From NCBI GenBank assembly GCA_019751915.1, contig JAIEMS010000006.1, positions 80,978-144,977 on the forward strand: 64,000 nt of DNA. Direction: 5' to 3'. This document shows positions 18,071-27,596 of the stretch, piece by piece; within the stretch, counting starts at the first letter, position 1; every line of letters starts with the position of its first letter. The translations under genes were made by a program, and so were the position numbers. The notes beneath the pieces were generated by a model, which searched no databases, was not told the origin of the DNA, and was given only the letters and a program-made list of their open reading frames with translations. The DNA is from Burkholderiaceae bacterium (lineage in GTDB: Bacteria; Pseudomonadota; Gammaproteobacteria; Burkholderiales; Burkholderiaceae_C).

Positions 18071-20335
18071 ATGCGCTACGTCCACCCCACGGCACCCCAG
18101 AGCAACGACGACATTGACCTGTGTTTTTCAGCGATCCAAGCGTTCATCGGCATCCTCAACCAAAGGCACGAACAGCCTATTGCCGACGATGTCATCGCTC
18201 AAACGCTGTCTTTGGCCGAATTCGCTTTAGGGCAAAACTGGGCGGGTGTGCACGAAAAAGCCCGGTCTATGGTCAGTTTTTTGCAAGCTACCAAAGATGC
18301 ACCGCTCGATGAGCAAGATCGCCTGCAATTGAACCTGCTTTTAGACAATCTGAAAGTCGCTCTCTATCCGGAGCATCCGTCTGAAAAACGCACGCCGGCA
18401 TTGGTGACAGGAATCGCTGAAACGGCCAAATCCGACAACAACCGGGTGGCCCTGCTGATTGAAAGCCGCGCCGTTACAGCCTTGCTAGAAGAGGCGCTCA
18501 CACGCTGTGGGTTTTTGCCGAAAAAATTGGCATCAACGCAAGATTTGGTACAGGTGCAGGCGCACGACTACCCGACGGCAGTGATTATTGATTTGTCGCT
18601 GTGCCAGCGCGACAGCGATGCCCAGACCATTTTGATGGATTTGCGTGAACGTTTTCAACCACCACCGCATCTTTTATGTTTGGCAAGCGCCGACGATGTC
18701 AATGCCCGGTTGCAAGCGGTACGAATGGGTGCCACACGGTTCATTAAAAAGCCGGTCGATACGGAACAGTTGATTGCGATTCTCAAAGGGGTCACGGTTC
18801 AAACACCGACGGCAGCTTTTCGGGTATTGTTTGTCGATGACGATAAATTAATGACACTGCTTTACACCAGTGCCATGCAAAATGTCGGTATTGATGTCCG
18901 CGTCACCAATGACCCGATGGATGCTCCGGCCATCGTTGCTGATTTTGCTCCCGATGTGATCGTCATTGATTTGTATATGCCGGGATGCAATGGCCTAGAA
19001 TTGGTTGCATTGTTGCGCCAAGATGAATTAATTGCCGATACCCCAGTTTTATTGCTTTCCAGTGAAACCAATATTAAACTGCACATGGCTGCCCTCGATT
19101 TAGGTGCTGATGATTTTTTAACAAAGCCAGTGGATATCAGAATATTGCAAGCTGCAGTATTTGCCAGAGCCAAGCGGGCCAGAATGCTCAAGCGCAGCCG
19201 CAAAGAGTATCGTATGGTGGCGGAGCATTTAGAACGCATTGAGCTTGCTATTGACAGGCACAGTATTGTCAGTATTGGTGATGTGCAAGGCAATATTTTG
19301 TATGTGAACCAACGGTTTTGCGATATTTCTGGCTATGAAGCCACCGAATTGTTGGGTGGAAACCATCGGATGATCAAATCATCCATCCATCCACCCGAGT
19401 TTTATGCTGAACTTTGGCAAACCATTAGCAGCGGAGAAACTTGGCACGGTGAAGTATGCAACCGGCGCAAAGATGGTAGCCACTACTGGGTGGATGCCAC
19501 GATTGCGCCGCAGTTTGACGAAAATGGCTTGCCGGTGCGTTATGTATCGGTGCGTACCGATATTACGCAACTCAAAGAATTACAAGCCCAATTGATGGTG
19601 GCAAAAGCCGAGGCGGAAGCGGCCAGCCAAGCCAAAACTGTTTTTCTGGCCCATATGAGCCACGAATTAAAAACACCGCTGAACAGTATTTTGGGTTTTT
19701 CGCAATTGCTACAAAGTGATGTTTTACAACCGCCGACCGAAGACCAAGCAGAAATGCTCGGTGCGATTGAAAGAGGTGGCAGGCATTTGCTAGAGCTTAT
19801 TAGCGATTTGGTTGATTTGGCAAAAATAGAAACCGGCCATATGGGGCTAGAGATGGAGGATGTAATGATTTTACCTCTCATCCAAGAATCTATCAGTTTG
19901 CTGAAGCCGCTTTCCCAGCGTCGGGGTATTGCCATCACCATCGAAAAAGAAAACGAGAAATCACATGTGTTTGCCGACCGAATTCGTGTGAAGCAAGTTC
20001 TGTTAAATTTAATCTCCAATGCCATCAAATACAACTGCGAAAGAGGTGTCATTACCATTGGTATCATTGGGCGTGGAGAAAAATACCATATCTTTGTGCG
20101 CGACACAGGCCCAGGCATTAACTCTGTCGATCAGTCCGCACTATTCTTGCCCTTTTCGCGGCTGCGCCAAAATCCGAAAAAAGTAGAAGGCAGCGGAATC
20201 GGGCTTTCGCTCTCTAAAAGTTTGATCGAACGCATGGGAGGCCAGATTGGTGTGATGAGCAAACTGGGCGAAGGCAGCGAATTTTGGTTTGATTTACCCA
20301 AATTTTTAAACCAAAATTCACCGGAAGGTGCGTAA
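18071..20335 (+). CDS. Hybrid histidine kinase: helical N-terminus, two receivers, PAS, HisKA, HATPase
   Basis: About 754 residues from ATG at 18071; the frame runs back into the previous gene. Order: an unrecognised helical segment (1-110), a degenerate receiver-like domain (about 120-235, IDLSLCQRDSD in place of the usual D-MP loop), a canonical receiver (about 245-365, FVDDDKL, VIVIDLYMPGCNG, LTKPVD), PAS plus PAC (about 385-510, GDVQGNILYVNQRFCDISGYE, CNRRKDGSHYWVDATI), HisKA (AHMSHELKTPLNSILGFSQLL) and HATPase (LLNLISNAIKYN, DTGPGIN, GSGIGLSLSKSLIERMGG). No membrane segment, so a cytosolic sensor. The second receiver resembles the second receiver of the diguanylate cyclase at 462-2144 (MYMPGCNGRDLATL versus LYMPGCNGLELVAL). 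Probable partner of the HD-GYP regulator. Confidence 0.9.
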   Translation: MRYVHPTAPQSNDDIDLCFSAIQAFIGILNQRHEQPIADDVIAQTLSLAEFALGQNWAGVHEKARSMVSFLQATKDAPLDEQDRLQLNLLLDNLKVALYPEHPSEKRTPALVTGIAETAKSDNNRVALLIESRAVTALLEEALTRCGFLPKKLASTQDLVQVQAHDYPTAVIIDLSLCQRDSDAQTILMDLRERFQPPPHLLCLASADDVNARLQAVRMGATRFIKKPVDTEQLIAILKGVTVQTPTAAFRVLFVDDDKLMTLLYTSAMQNVGIDVRVTNDPMDAPAIVADFAPDVIVIDLYMPGCNGLELVALLRQDELIADTPVLLLSSETNIKLHMAALDLGADDFLTKPVDIRILQAAVFARAKRARMLKRSRKEYRMVAEHLERIELAIDRHSIVSIGDVQGNILYVNQRFCDISGYEATELLGGNHRMIKSSIHPPEFYAELWQTISSGETWHGEVCNRRKDGSHYWVDATIAPQFDENGLPVRYVSVRTDITQLKELQAQLMVAKAEAEAASQAKTVFLAHMSHELKTPLNSILGFSQLLQSDVLQPPTEDQAEMLGAIERGGRHLLELISDLVDLAKIETGHMGLEMEDVMILPLIQESISLLKPLSQRRGIAITIEKENEKSHVFADRIRVKQVLLNLISNAIKYNCERGVITIGIIGRGEKYHIFVRDTGPGINSVDQSALFLPFSRLRQNPKKVEGSGIGLSLSKSLIERMGGQIGVMSKLGEGSEFWFDLPKFLNQNSPEGA

Positions 20336-20336
20336 T

Positions 20337-21437
20337 TTATAAAACTCCAGCGCGGGCGGCACCCGATGGTGGGCGTTGCTTGGAGGGGGCATAGAGGGAC
20401 TCCAGCGCGCCGCGCAGTGCCTGTTGCGCTGCCGGAGCCATGACACCCAAACGCAGATACCCGGGCAAACCAAAAGAGCTGCAGTCGCGCACCTTTACGC
20501 CGCGCGCGCGCAACTGATCCTGCAAGGCCACGCCCGCATCTGCCGGTGCCTCGGGCGGCAACACGTTGCTGACACAAAAAAAGTTGGTCTCACTGGGGTG
20601 CACTGTCCAGCCTTGCTGTTGGCACAGCGCCGTTTGCGCGACTTTCCAGCGGCGCAGGGTGTGCAAGCTGCTGGCGAGCCAAGTCTGGCTGGCGGGCTGG
20701 CACCACGTTTGCAGCAAGGCCACGCCGTGCGTGCCGACCGGCCACGAAGGGGCCAGCGCCGTGAGCGCTTGCACCACTGGCGCGGCACCCAGCGGGGCAA
20801 TCAAGTAAGCTGCCCGCACCCCTGTCAAGCCCAGCGCTTTGTTGGGGCTCCAGAGTTGCCACACAGCATCGCGCATGTCGGGCGACCAGCCGCCGCTGCT
20901 GTCTTCACCGCCATCGGTGTGCAGGCGCAGCGGTTGGTAGGCGCAATCGAGCACTGCCATGCCTGTGGGCAGGTGCGTGGGTGCGGGGCTGCTTTGACCG
21001 CTGGGGCTGGCGGGGTCGCAGTACCAGTGCAGGTCGGCATCGGGCTGGGCGTTGGCGGTGCGCGGCAAGACCTGCAGGCCCCAAGCGTGGGCAGCATGGG
21101 CGTAGTCGCCATAAGCGTGTTCGGGCACGCTGACGCGGCGACCGCCGCAGCGCACCAGCCAGGCACTGAGGCGGCGAATGGCCTCGCTGGCACTGGCGGC
21201 CAGCACCAACCGCTCGGCAGCGACCCCATGAAACTGGGCCAGTGCTGCGCGCAAATCGGTGTAAGCCGGGTCGGGGTAGCGGCTGGCATCGGCCTGCTGC
21301 ATTGCCGCCACGGCCATGGGGCATGGGCCGCAGGCGTTGCTGTTGGTTGAAAAATCCCAGCGCGCTGGGCCGCTGGCATCGGTGCCGCCGTGCGGTGGCA
21401 GGGTTAGAAAGTCAAAATTTGGCAGGGAGATGTCCAC
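20337..21437 (-). CDS. cobC: Threonine-phosphate decarboxylase-like aminotransferase
   Basis: 366 residues of aminotransferase class I/II fold: FSTNSNACGPCPMAV, ASRYPDPAYTDLRAAL, VLAASASEAI, and the PLP-lysine motif LWSPNKALGLTGVRAAYLIAP. Context (next to bluB and cobD) places it in cobalamin nucleotide-loop assembly, making (R)-1-amino-2-propanol O-2-phosphate from L-threonine O-3-phosphate. The gene is called cobC in Pseudomonas and cobD in Salmonella. It ends one base from the convergent hybrid kinase gene and lies 17 bp downstream of cobD/cbiB. Confidence 0.88.
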   Translation of the reverse strand: MDISLPNFDFLTLPPHGGTDASGPARWDFSTNSNACGPCPMAVAAMQQADASRYPDPAYTDLRAALAQFHGVAAERLVLAASASEAIRRLSAWLVRCGGRRVSVPEHAYGDYAHAAHAWGLQVLPRTANAQPDADLHWYCDPASPSGQSSPAPTHLPTGMAVLDCAYQPLRLHTDGGEDSSGGWSPDMRDAVWQLWSPNKALGLTGVRAAYLIAPLGAAPVVQALTALAPSWPVGTHGVALLQTWCQPASQTWLASSLHTLRRWKVAQTALCQQQGWTVHPSETNFFCVSNVLPPEAPADAGVALQDQLRARGVKVRDCSSFGLPGYLRLGVMAPAAQQALRGALESLYAPSKQRPPSGAARAGVL

Positions 21438-21454
21438 AAGACGCGTTCAAATTG

Positions 21455-22450
21455 TTATAAAAATACTATTGAAATCATAGCTACTAATGAAAGTGCAGCA
21501 ATGGCTACAACCACTTTAGATGCCAAATCGCATGCCAAAACGGTGTCTGTGGCTGTAGCAGCCCGCCCCGCAGCATGCAGTTGGTAGATGCCGGGCTTGC
21601 CCAGCCGAACGCCCAGCGCTAGCGCCATCGCAGCCATCGGCCAGCCGCTGTTGGGGGAGGGGGTCTGCTGCGCTTCGCGTGCCAATGTGCGCACCGACAA
21701 GCCGGCAGCCCACAACGCCAGCAGCAGCGCGGTGATGCGGGCGGGCAACCACGACAGCACGTCGTCGGCGCGGGCGGCCCATTTGCCAGCCCACTGCCAG
21801 TAGCGGGCCGCATCGCCACTGCCGCGCACGCCGGGGTAGCCCCACATGGCATCGGCGGTATTGGCCAGCCGGTACAGCGCCGCACCGGGCAGCCCGGCCA
21901 CCGCAAACCAAAACAGCGGGGCCACCACCGAATCGCTTAAATTTTCGGCCAACGACTCGATGGCCGATTCGCGCACTTGGGTTTCGGTGAGCTGCGCCAC
22001 GTCGCGGCTGACCAGCCACGCCAGCCGCGCTCGCCCCGCTGCCAGCGATTGGCCCAAAGCCGCTTCGACTGCTTGTACCTCGCCGCGCAGCATTCGCCAC
22101 GCCAGCAGGGGCTTGAGCAGTAAACCCAGCAGCAGACCAGCCGACCACATCGGTAGCTGGAGATGCTGCACCGCTTGTGCAACGGCGTTTTGGAGCGCGA
22201 AAGACACTATCAAAACAATAGCTGTTAAAGCCCACCAGACAAGGGCCGCAAGCCAAAAAGACTTTAAATCGCGTCCGGTTTCGGCTTTCGGGGCAATGCG
22301 GGGGCCAAACCAGCCCAGTGCCTTGCCCATCCACACCACGGGGTGCCAGCGCATCGGCGGCTCACCCGCCCAGTGATCGACCGCCAGCGCTACCAGTACC
22401 GCCAGCGCCCCCGGCGCGCACCATCCCAGCCAGCCGCTCCCATCAGGCAT
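21455..22450 (-). CDS. cobD: Adenosylcobinamide-phosphate synthase (CobD/CbiB)
   Basis: 331 residues from ATG at 22450; the longer frame to 22618 only overlaps bluB. An integral membrane protein with the hallmark N-terminal pattern ALAVDHWAGEPPMRWHPVVWMGKALGWF, then VSRDVAQLTETQVRESAIESLAENLSDSVVAPLFWFAVAGLPGAALYRLANTADAMWGY. It attaches aminopropanol phosphate to adenosylcobyric acid. The start overlaps the bluB stop by 8 bp. Two copies of the dispersed 51-bp repeat are antisense within it: one encodes residues about 60-77 (membrane segment WLAALVWWALTAIV), the other about 307-324, close to the C-terminus. Confidence 0.93.
   Translation of the reverse strand: MPDGSGWLGWCAPGALAVLVALAVDHWAGEPPMRWHPVVWMGKALGWFGPRIAPKAETGRDLKSFWLAALVWWALTAIVLIVSFALQNAVAQAVQHLQLPMWSAGLLLGLLLKPLLAWRMLRGEVQAVEAALGQSLAAGRARLAWLVSRDVAQLTETQVRESAIESLAENLSDSVVAPLFWFAVAGLPGAALYRLANTADAMWGYPGVRGSGDAARYWQWAGKWAARADDVLSWLPARITALLLALWAAGLSVRTLAREAQQTPSPNSGWPMAAMALALGVRLGKPGIYQLHAAGRAATATDTVLACDLASKVVVAIAALSLVAMISIVFL
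21479..21529 (+). repeat. Dispersed 51-bp repeat, copy 2 (3' end of cobD)
   Basis: Begins ATAGCTACT and carries the core GGCTA; 25 of 51 positions match the copy at 28705 in an ungapped alignment. Antisense to cobD, supplying most of its last 24 residues. Confidence 0.6.
22220..22270 (+). repeat. Dispersed 51-bp repeat, copy 3 (5' part of cobD)
   Basis: Begins ATAGCTGTTAAAGC and contains AAGGGC; 26 of 51 positions match the copy at 28705 without gaps. Antisense to cobD, in the same codon register as copies 1, 2 and 4. Confidence 0.6.
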
Positions 22451-23165
22451 CGGGTACTCCGGCAGGCACAGGCCACAGTGTGCTGGGCTGGCCCCAAGTG
22501 TTGTCAAACACCAAAGATGGCAGCGGGGCACGCTGCGTCCAGCGTTCGCGCTGCAACATCGGCTCCTCGTAAAACGTCTGCACTGGCCCCAAGCACAGCA
22601 GCGCGATGGGTTCCGCACCCTCGGGCAGGCCGAGCAAATGCCCCAGCGCTACCGGATCAAAAATCGACACCCAGCCCATGCCCAGCCCTTCGGCGCGGGC
22701 AGCGAGCCAGAGGTTTTGGATGGCGCAACTGGCCGAGGCCAAATCCATCTGCGGCAAGGTGCGACGGCCAAAAATGTGCTTTTCGCGGCCATCGGCCAAT
22801 GCCACCACCAGCAGTTCGGCGGCATCGAGTACGCCTTGCACCTTGAGGCGCATAAATTCTTCTTGGCGCACCCCCAAGGCCTGCGCGGTCAAAAGGCGCT
22901 CTTGCTCGACCAGCGCGTGCAGCGGCGCGCGCAAGGCGGCATCGGTGATGCGGATAAAACGCCACGGCTGCATAAAACCAACGCTGGGCGCGTGGTGGGC
23001 GGCTTCTAATAAACGGCGCAGCACTTCGGGCGCAACACTGCCAGCGCTAAAGTGGCGCATATCGCGGCGCTCATGGATGGCGCGGTACACCCCGTGGCGC
23101 TCGGTATCGGTGAAAGCTTGGGCTGCGTCAGCGGGGGGGCCTTCGGAGGTGGATGGTGGGTTCAT
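22443..23165 (-). CDS. bluB: 5,6-dimethylbenzimidazole synthase BluB
   Basis: 240 residues of the nitroreductase-like fold with BluB hallmarks: VYRAIHERRDMRHF near the N-terminus, LLEAAHHAPSVGFMQPWRFIRI, and AEGLGMGWVSIFDP. BluB fragments reduced FMN with oxygen to make the lower ligand of cobalamin. Its presence means this bacterium can make DMB and needs oxygen for this step. It is the first gene of the bluB-cobD-cobC block, with no riboswitch visible in the 262 bp upstream. An ATG at 23165 follows a weak site. Confidence 0.93.
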   Translation of the reverse strand: MNPPSTSEGPPADAAQAFTDTERHGVYRAIHERRDMRHFSAGSVAPEVLRRLLEAAHHAPSVGFMQPWRFIRITDAALRAPLHALVEQERLLTAQALGVRQEEFMRLKVQGVLDAAELLVVALADGREKHIFGRRTLPQMDLASASCAIQNLWLAARAEGLGMGWVSIFDPVALGHLLGLPEGAEPIALLCLGPVQTFYEEPMLQRERWTQRAPLPSLVFDNTWGQPSTLWPVPAGVPDA

Positions 23166-23427
23166 GGTTTCATGGAGAAAATTACGATGCTGATTTGTTC
23201 ATTTCAGCAAACCTATCGGCGTTGTTTGTGAAATCCCCTAAATTATTGATATGCAAGGATATTTTTGAAATTTAGGCAAAAAAGTCCCCTGAAAGATCAA
23301 CGACTGAGTGATTTATGCAACAACGCCCACTGCCCGCCTGAACCTTCCATTGAAGGTCTGGGACAAGGGCTGGATTGCCAGAGCGGCAGTACCGGATGGC
23401 GTGGCGGTATCTGCTCAAGGCGCTTGG

Positions 23428-24993
23428 TTAAAGAGGGGCTGACCGGTGGCCGCCATCGCCCTCCGTCACCGTGAACGCATGAACCACATGTTCAAGGTGC
23501 TCGGCTTGGTTTTGTAGAGATTGCGCTGCTGCGGCTGCTTGCTCCACCAAGGTTGCATTTTTCTGGGTGACTTGGTTCATGTGGTCGATGGCATTGCCAA
23601 CACGCTCTATGCTGCCGCTTTGGCCTGCGCTCGCCTCCAAGATTTCGGCCATGATGTCCGTGACGTGGCGAATGCTGTTGACGATGTCGTTCATCGTGCT
23701 GCCAGCCTGCTGCACTAGATGACTGCCAGCGTCCACTTTACCCACCGACTCGTTAATCAGAACCTTGATCTCTTGCGCCGCATTGGCCGAGTGCTTAGCC
23801 AAGTTGCGCACTTCGGCAGCCACCACGGCAAAGCCACGGCCCTGTTCACCGGCCCGTGCGGCCTCTACGGCGGCGTTCAAGGCCAAAATATTGGTCTGGA
23901 ACGTAATGCCATCAATCACCGCAATGATGTCCACAATGCGCTTGCTCGACGCATTGATGGATGCCATCGTGTCAATCACTCCACCTACTACCGTACCACC
24001 GCGCACGGCCACATCAGAGGCCGACTGTGCGAGCTGATTGGCACGGCGTGCATGGTCTGCATTCTGGGTGGCTGCGGCAGTCACCTCTGCCATAGAGGCA
24101 GCCGTGTTTTCTAGCGTCTTGGCCTGAAGTTCGGTGCGGTTGGACAGGTCAATATTGCCACTGGCAATGTCACTGGAGGCGCTGAAGATGGTGTCGGTAC
24201 CTACCCTCACTTGGCGCACCACTGTCTCCAGACTCGTGTTCATATCCTTGAGCGCTTGTTGCAATTGGCCCATTTCGTTGTGCGAACCCACCTTGACCTG
24301 TTGGGTCAGATCGCCTGAGGCAATGCCTTTGGCAACCATAATGCATTGCTCCAAGGGCTGTGTCACCACCCGGCGGATGAACGGATAAATCAACATCAAT
24401 ATCGGAATGCAGGTCACGAGTGCCATCAGTATGGACTTGAGCCACTGGTCGGCCAGACTGGCATTGACCTTGTCCAAAGAGACCTTCATGCTAACGACAC
24501 CCAGCACCGAGCCTTCAGGCACTTGGTGGCAGGTAGTGCAATCTTTGCCCAGATAATTCTTTAATGCCAGCGCGGGTCGTACAGACCGCAGGTACTCGCT
24601 ATTGTTGCTTGACTCGACCCGCCATACCGCTTGGCCCGATTGCAACACCTGTTGCTCCAATGCATCAGGTTGGGAGTCATCTTTTTCAGTGCCTACCCCA
24701 AAGGCCTTGATGACGGATTCACCACGCAAGACACGCACGTCACGAATGGAATCCAAACTTTTCATCTGGTCCAGAAACACATCGCGCTGTGCAACAGTAC
24801 CGGTCACCATCATGCCAGTCAGTCCAGCCATAGTGGCATCGTGCATGGTGCTGGAAAAATCAACCGCTTGGTCCAGCGCCGCCTGCCGTGTGACATGGCC
24901 TTGCCAGATGATCACGCAGGTCCAAACGACCAGCAGCGCTGCGCCAATAGTGCCCAGAAGCTGAATCCAAATTTTGTATTTAACAGTGTTCAC
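23428..24993 (-). CDS. Methyl-accepting chemotaxis protein with haem-c motif in the sensor domain
   Basis: 521 residues. TM1 about 10-30, periplasmic domain 31-185, TM2 about 186-206, then HAMP and the signalling domain (tip [31 protein letters not shown]). The periplasmic part contains a CXXCH motif (C152-T-T-C155-H156 in [13 protein letters not shown]), the covalent attachment site of c-type haem, followed by [15 protein letters not shown]. Haem-c-bearing MCP sensors are known in Geobacter, where they are thought to read redox state or gas. There is no C-terminal CheR-docking pentapeptide. It sits between the two cobalamin gene blocks, with 120 bp to cobO and 262 bp to bluB, so it probably has its own promoter. 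Confidence 0.9.
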   Translation of the reverse strand: MNTVKYKIWIQLLGTIGAALLVVWTCVIIWQGHVTRQAALDQAVDFSSTMHDATMAGLTGMMVTGTVAQRDVFLDQMKSLDSIRDVRVLRGESVIKAFGVGTEKDDSQPDALEQQVLQSGQAVWRVESSNNSEYLRSVRPALALKNYLGKDCTTCHQVPEGSVLGVVSMKVSLDKVNASLADQWLKSILMALVTCIPILMLIYPFIRRVVTQPLEQCIMVAKGIASGDLTQQVKVGSHNEMGQLQQALKDMNTSLETVVRQVRVGTDTIFSASSDIASGNIDLSNRTELQAKTLENTAASMAEVTAAATQNADHARRANQLAQSASDVAVRGGTVVGGVIDTMASINASSKRIVDIIAVIDGITFQTNILALNAAVEAARAGEQGRGFAVVAAEVRNLAKHSANAAQEIKVLINESVGKVDAGSHLVQQAGSTMNDIVNSIRHVTDIMAEILEASAGQSGSIERVGNAIDHMNQVTQKNATLVEQAAAAAQSLQNQAEHLEHVVHAFTVTEGDGGHRSAPL

Positions 24994-25112
24994 AAATTTT
25001 CATCGGCCATCGGTTTTATGGCAAAGAGCTGAAAAATAGCTTCAGGGTCTCATCAGGATCATCTCAGGAAATGGAATGTATAAAGCACCTTAAGCATTTT
25101 GGTGCCCCTTTG

Positions 25113-25682
25113 TCAATCCTCAATGCCGCGCTGCGCTGGAATGCCCGCCTTAAAAGCGTGCTTAATCAACTGCATCTCGGTCACGGTATCGGCCAGTTCG
25201 ATGATTTCGGGCGGACAGCGCCGCCCGGTCAGCACCACATGGACATTTTGGGGGCGCTGGCGCAAAGTGTCGAGCACGCCATCGAGTGGCAACCAGCCGT
25301 AAATCAGCGGATAGGTGATTTCGTCCAGCACCACCATGAAGTAATCACCCGACAAAATCGCCGCGCACGCCTTCTCCCAGCCGTCGCGGGCCAGTTGCGC
25401 TGAGTGTTCGAGGTCTTGGCTTTTCCAGCTAAAGCCGTCGCCCAAACCTTCGATGGGGATGCCGATTTTCTCGAACATACGGTGCTCACCAAAACGTGCC
25501 GTCGGCACTTTCATGAATTGGTAAATTTTGACCGCCTTGCCACGTCCGTGGGCCCGCAGCGCCAAGCCAAAGGCTGCCGTGCTTTTGCCCTTGCCGTCGC
25601 CGGTGTGGACGATGATTAAGCCCCGGCGCTCGCCCTCGGGTTTGTCGTAGTGTTTTTCGGTGGGAGGGGATTCAATTTGCAT
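25113..25682 (-). CDS. cobO: Cob(I)yrinic acid a,c-diamide adenosyltransferase
   Basis: About 189 residues from ATG at 25682, which overlaps the btuD stop. Features: P-loop [39 protein letters not shown] and [15 protein letters not shown], then [22 protein letters not shown]. This is the BtuR/CobA/CobO family, which transfers the adenosyl group of ATP to reduced corrinoids. It closes the riboswitch-led operon. Confidence 0.94.
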   Translation of the reverse strand: MQIESPPTEKHYDKPEGERRGLIIVHTGDGKGKSTAAFGLALRAHGRGKAVKIYQFMKVPTARFGEHRMFEKIGIPIEGLGDGFSWKSQDLEHSAQLARDGWEKACAAILSGDYFMVVLDEITYPLIYGWLPLDGVLDTLRQRPQNVHVVLTGRRCPPEIIELADTVTEMQLIKHAFKAGIPAQRGIED

Positions 25683-26490
25683 GGGAGTTTTCCTGAGAAT
25701 TACGGGCCAGCCGTGGCAGCGCCAGCCACATTCCACCCGCTTGCTCAATGCGGATGCGCTGGTCAAACACCTGCTCTAAGGCACGGTGACTGGTGGGGGC
25801 ACTGGTGCTGCCGTGGTGCAGCAAACGGCCTGCGGCCACTACCACCACCTCATCGGCTTGCAGTGCAAAAGAGACTTCATGCAGCACACTGACCACGGTT
25901 TTACCCTGTGCCACCAAGTCGCGCACCAACAGCAGCCAATCGGCTTGGTGCGGTGGGTCAAGGTTGGCAAGGGGTTCGTCCATCAGCAGCACGGGTGCTT
26001 GTACCGCCAACGCGCGTGCCAAAAGTACCCGCTGGCGCTCGCCGCCCGAGAGTTGCCCCAAGGCCCGCTGTCGCCAATCCCACGCTTGGGTGGCGCGCAA
26101 AGATTGCTCGACCGCTGCGTGGTCGGCGGCACTGGGCGGGGCCAGCCAAGGTTGGTGTGGCAAGCGCCCGAGCATGGCGACGTCGTACACCGTTAAATCA
26201 TCGGCAGCCGCTTCGTTTTGCCCCAACCACGACAGGGTTTGGGCACGTTCGCGCCGGGGCCAATCGGCCAGCGGTCGGCCCGCCAATTGCACTTGGCCGC
26301 TGCAAGGCTGTAGCCCCGCCAGCGCCCGCAGCAGGGTCGATTTACCGGCTCCATTGGGGCCAACGATGCTCGTCCAGCGCCCCGCTGCCAGCGCCAAGGT
26401 CATGCCATGCAAGATGCAGGTTTTGCCGATATGGACGCTGACGGCATCGGCACCCAGCGCTATTTTTTCAGGGGAACGGTTCATCGCCAT
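25672..26490 (-). CDS. btuD: Vitamin B12 ABC importer ATPase
   Basis: About 272 residues: Walker [10 protein letters not shown], signature [16 protein letters not shown], Walker [13 protein letters not shown] and switch His in SVLHEVSF, typical of BtuD/FhuC-type importers. The frame continues far upstream to 27345, but only as a shadow of btuC. The ATG at 26490 overlaps the btuC stop as TGATG, with GGGAGG just upstream; ATG at 26484 is an alternative with better spacing. Confidence 0.93.
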   Translation of the reverse strand: MAMNRSPEKIALGADAVSVHIGKTCILHGMTLALAAGRWTSIVGPNGAGKSTLLRALAGLQPCSGQVQLAGRPLADWPRRERAQTLSWLGQNEAAADDLTVYDVAMLGRLPHQPWLAPPSAADHAAVEQSLRATQAWDWRQRALGQLSGGERQRVLLARALAVQAPVLLMDEPLANLDPPHQADWLLLVRDLVAQGKTVVSVLHEVSFALQADEVVVVAAGRLLHHGSTSAPTSHRALEQVFDQRIRIEQAGGMWLALPRLARNSQENSHAN

Positions 26491-27596
26491 CAACCTCCCG
26501 GCCCGGTGCGCCGGTGCATCAGCCACAACAGGTAGCCACCGCCCAGCACGGCGGTGAGTACACCGACCGGCAGCTCTTGCGGAGCGATCAGGCCCCGCGC
26601 CAGCAAATCGGCCCCGGCCAGCAGCACCGCACCCATCAAACTCGCCAGCACCATCAGCCGGTGGTGTGGCACCGGAGCCACTGCCCGCACCAAATGCGGC
26701 GCGGCCAGCCCGACAAAAGCGATCAGACCGGTCTGCGCCACCGCCGTGCCGGTGGCCAGCGCCAACACCGCCACCAAAGCCGCACGCAGTGGCACCAAGG
26801 GCAGGCCCAAACTGTGGGCGGTCGATTCGCCCAGCGCCAAGCCATCCAGCACCCGCGACAGCGCCCAAGCCGCCGCCAGACACAGCAGCCACACGCCGGC
26901 CATCAGCAGGCACGATGTCCAGCCGACAAAGCCGGTCGAACCCAGCAAAAAGGCCTGCATGGCCTGCATCGAATCGGGCGAGAGCAGCAAAATCAGCGAG
27001 GTAAAAGCCCCCAGCACCACGCCAACGATCACCCCGGCCAGCAGCAGGCGCAGTGTGTGTTGCACCCCACGCGCCAGCGCCAGCGTCAGCAGCACCGCCA
27101 GCACTGCACCGGCAAACGCCGCCCCTGTCAGACCCAAACGCACCAGCCAGTGGCCTGAAAACACCGACACCGGCGCACCCACAGCGCCCAAAACCCCGAC
27201 CCCCGTGCCCATCAAGGCCAGCGCCAATGCCACGCCCAGCGATGCGCCCGAAGCACTGCCGAGCAAGTACGGGTCGGCCAACGGGTTGCGAAACAAGCCT
27301 TGCGCCACCGCCCCGGCCAGCCCCAGCAAGGCACCAGCGCACCATGCGCCAAGGGTGCGAGGCAGGCGAATTTCACCGACGATTTGCCACGCCATAGCGC
27401 GGGCAGCGGGGTCGGCACTGTCGTTCCACAGATCGGGCCAGAGGTTTTCTAGCCCCATGCTGCCCACGGCGGTGCCCAGCGGCAACAGCAAGGCGCTCGC
27501 TGCCAGCAAAGCCAGCGCCAACCAGCGGCCACGCGGCGCTGGAGCCAAGTCCGAGACCGTCTCCGTCACGGAAGCAGAAGCAGCCAGACTGTTCAT
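26490..27596 (-). CDS. btuC: Vitamin B12 ABC importer permease
   Basis: About 368 residues from ATG at 27596 (MNSLAAS), overlapping the btuF stop as ATGA. A polytopic FecCD/BtuC-family permease with about ten hydrophobic segments. Family motifs: RLPRTLGAWCAGALLGLAGAVAQGLFRNPLADPYLLGSASGASLG, SLGLPLVPLR, and TGLIAFVGLAAPHLVRAVAPVPHHRLM, which carries the cytoplasmic coupling loop. Moves cobalamin or cobinamide across the inner membrane with BtuD. Confidence 0.94.
   Translation of the reverse strand: MNSLAASASVTETVSDLAPAPRGRWLALALLAASALLLPLGTAVGSMGLENLWPDLWNDSADPAARAMAWQIVGEIRLPRTLGAWCAGALLGLAGAVAQGLFRNPLADPYLLGSASGASLGVALALALMGTGVGVLGAVGAPVSVFSGHWLVRLGLTGAAFAGAVLAVLLTLALARGVQHTLRLLLAGVIVGVVLGAFTSLILLLSPDSMQAMQAFLLGSTGFVGWTSCLLMAGVWLLCLAAAWALSRVLDGLALGESTAHSLGLPLVPLRAALVAVLALATGTAVAQTGLIAFVGLAAPHLVRAVAPVPHHRLMVLASLMGAVLLAGADLLARGLIAPQELPVGVLTAVLGGGYLLWLMHRRTGPGG

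Noticed and set aside
19838..19860. GGGGCTAGAG in the hybrid kinase gene as a repeat copy
   Set aside because: Only the core decamer matches; the flanks do not align and the codons belong to the kinase domain.
23166..23427. A second cobalamin riboswitch before bluB
   Set aside because: I looked for the B12 box and the CCCCCGCAACGGT core and found neither on either strand.
23265..23474. A 69-codon plus-strand frame between bluB and the haem MCP
   Set aside because: Overlaps the 3' end of the MCP and shows no conserved motif.
26491..27345. Long N-terminal extension of the btuD frame
   Set aside because: Overlaps btuC; the Gly/Ala/Arg-rich translation is non-protein-like. True start is the TGATG overlap at 26490.
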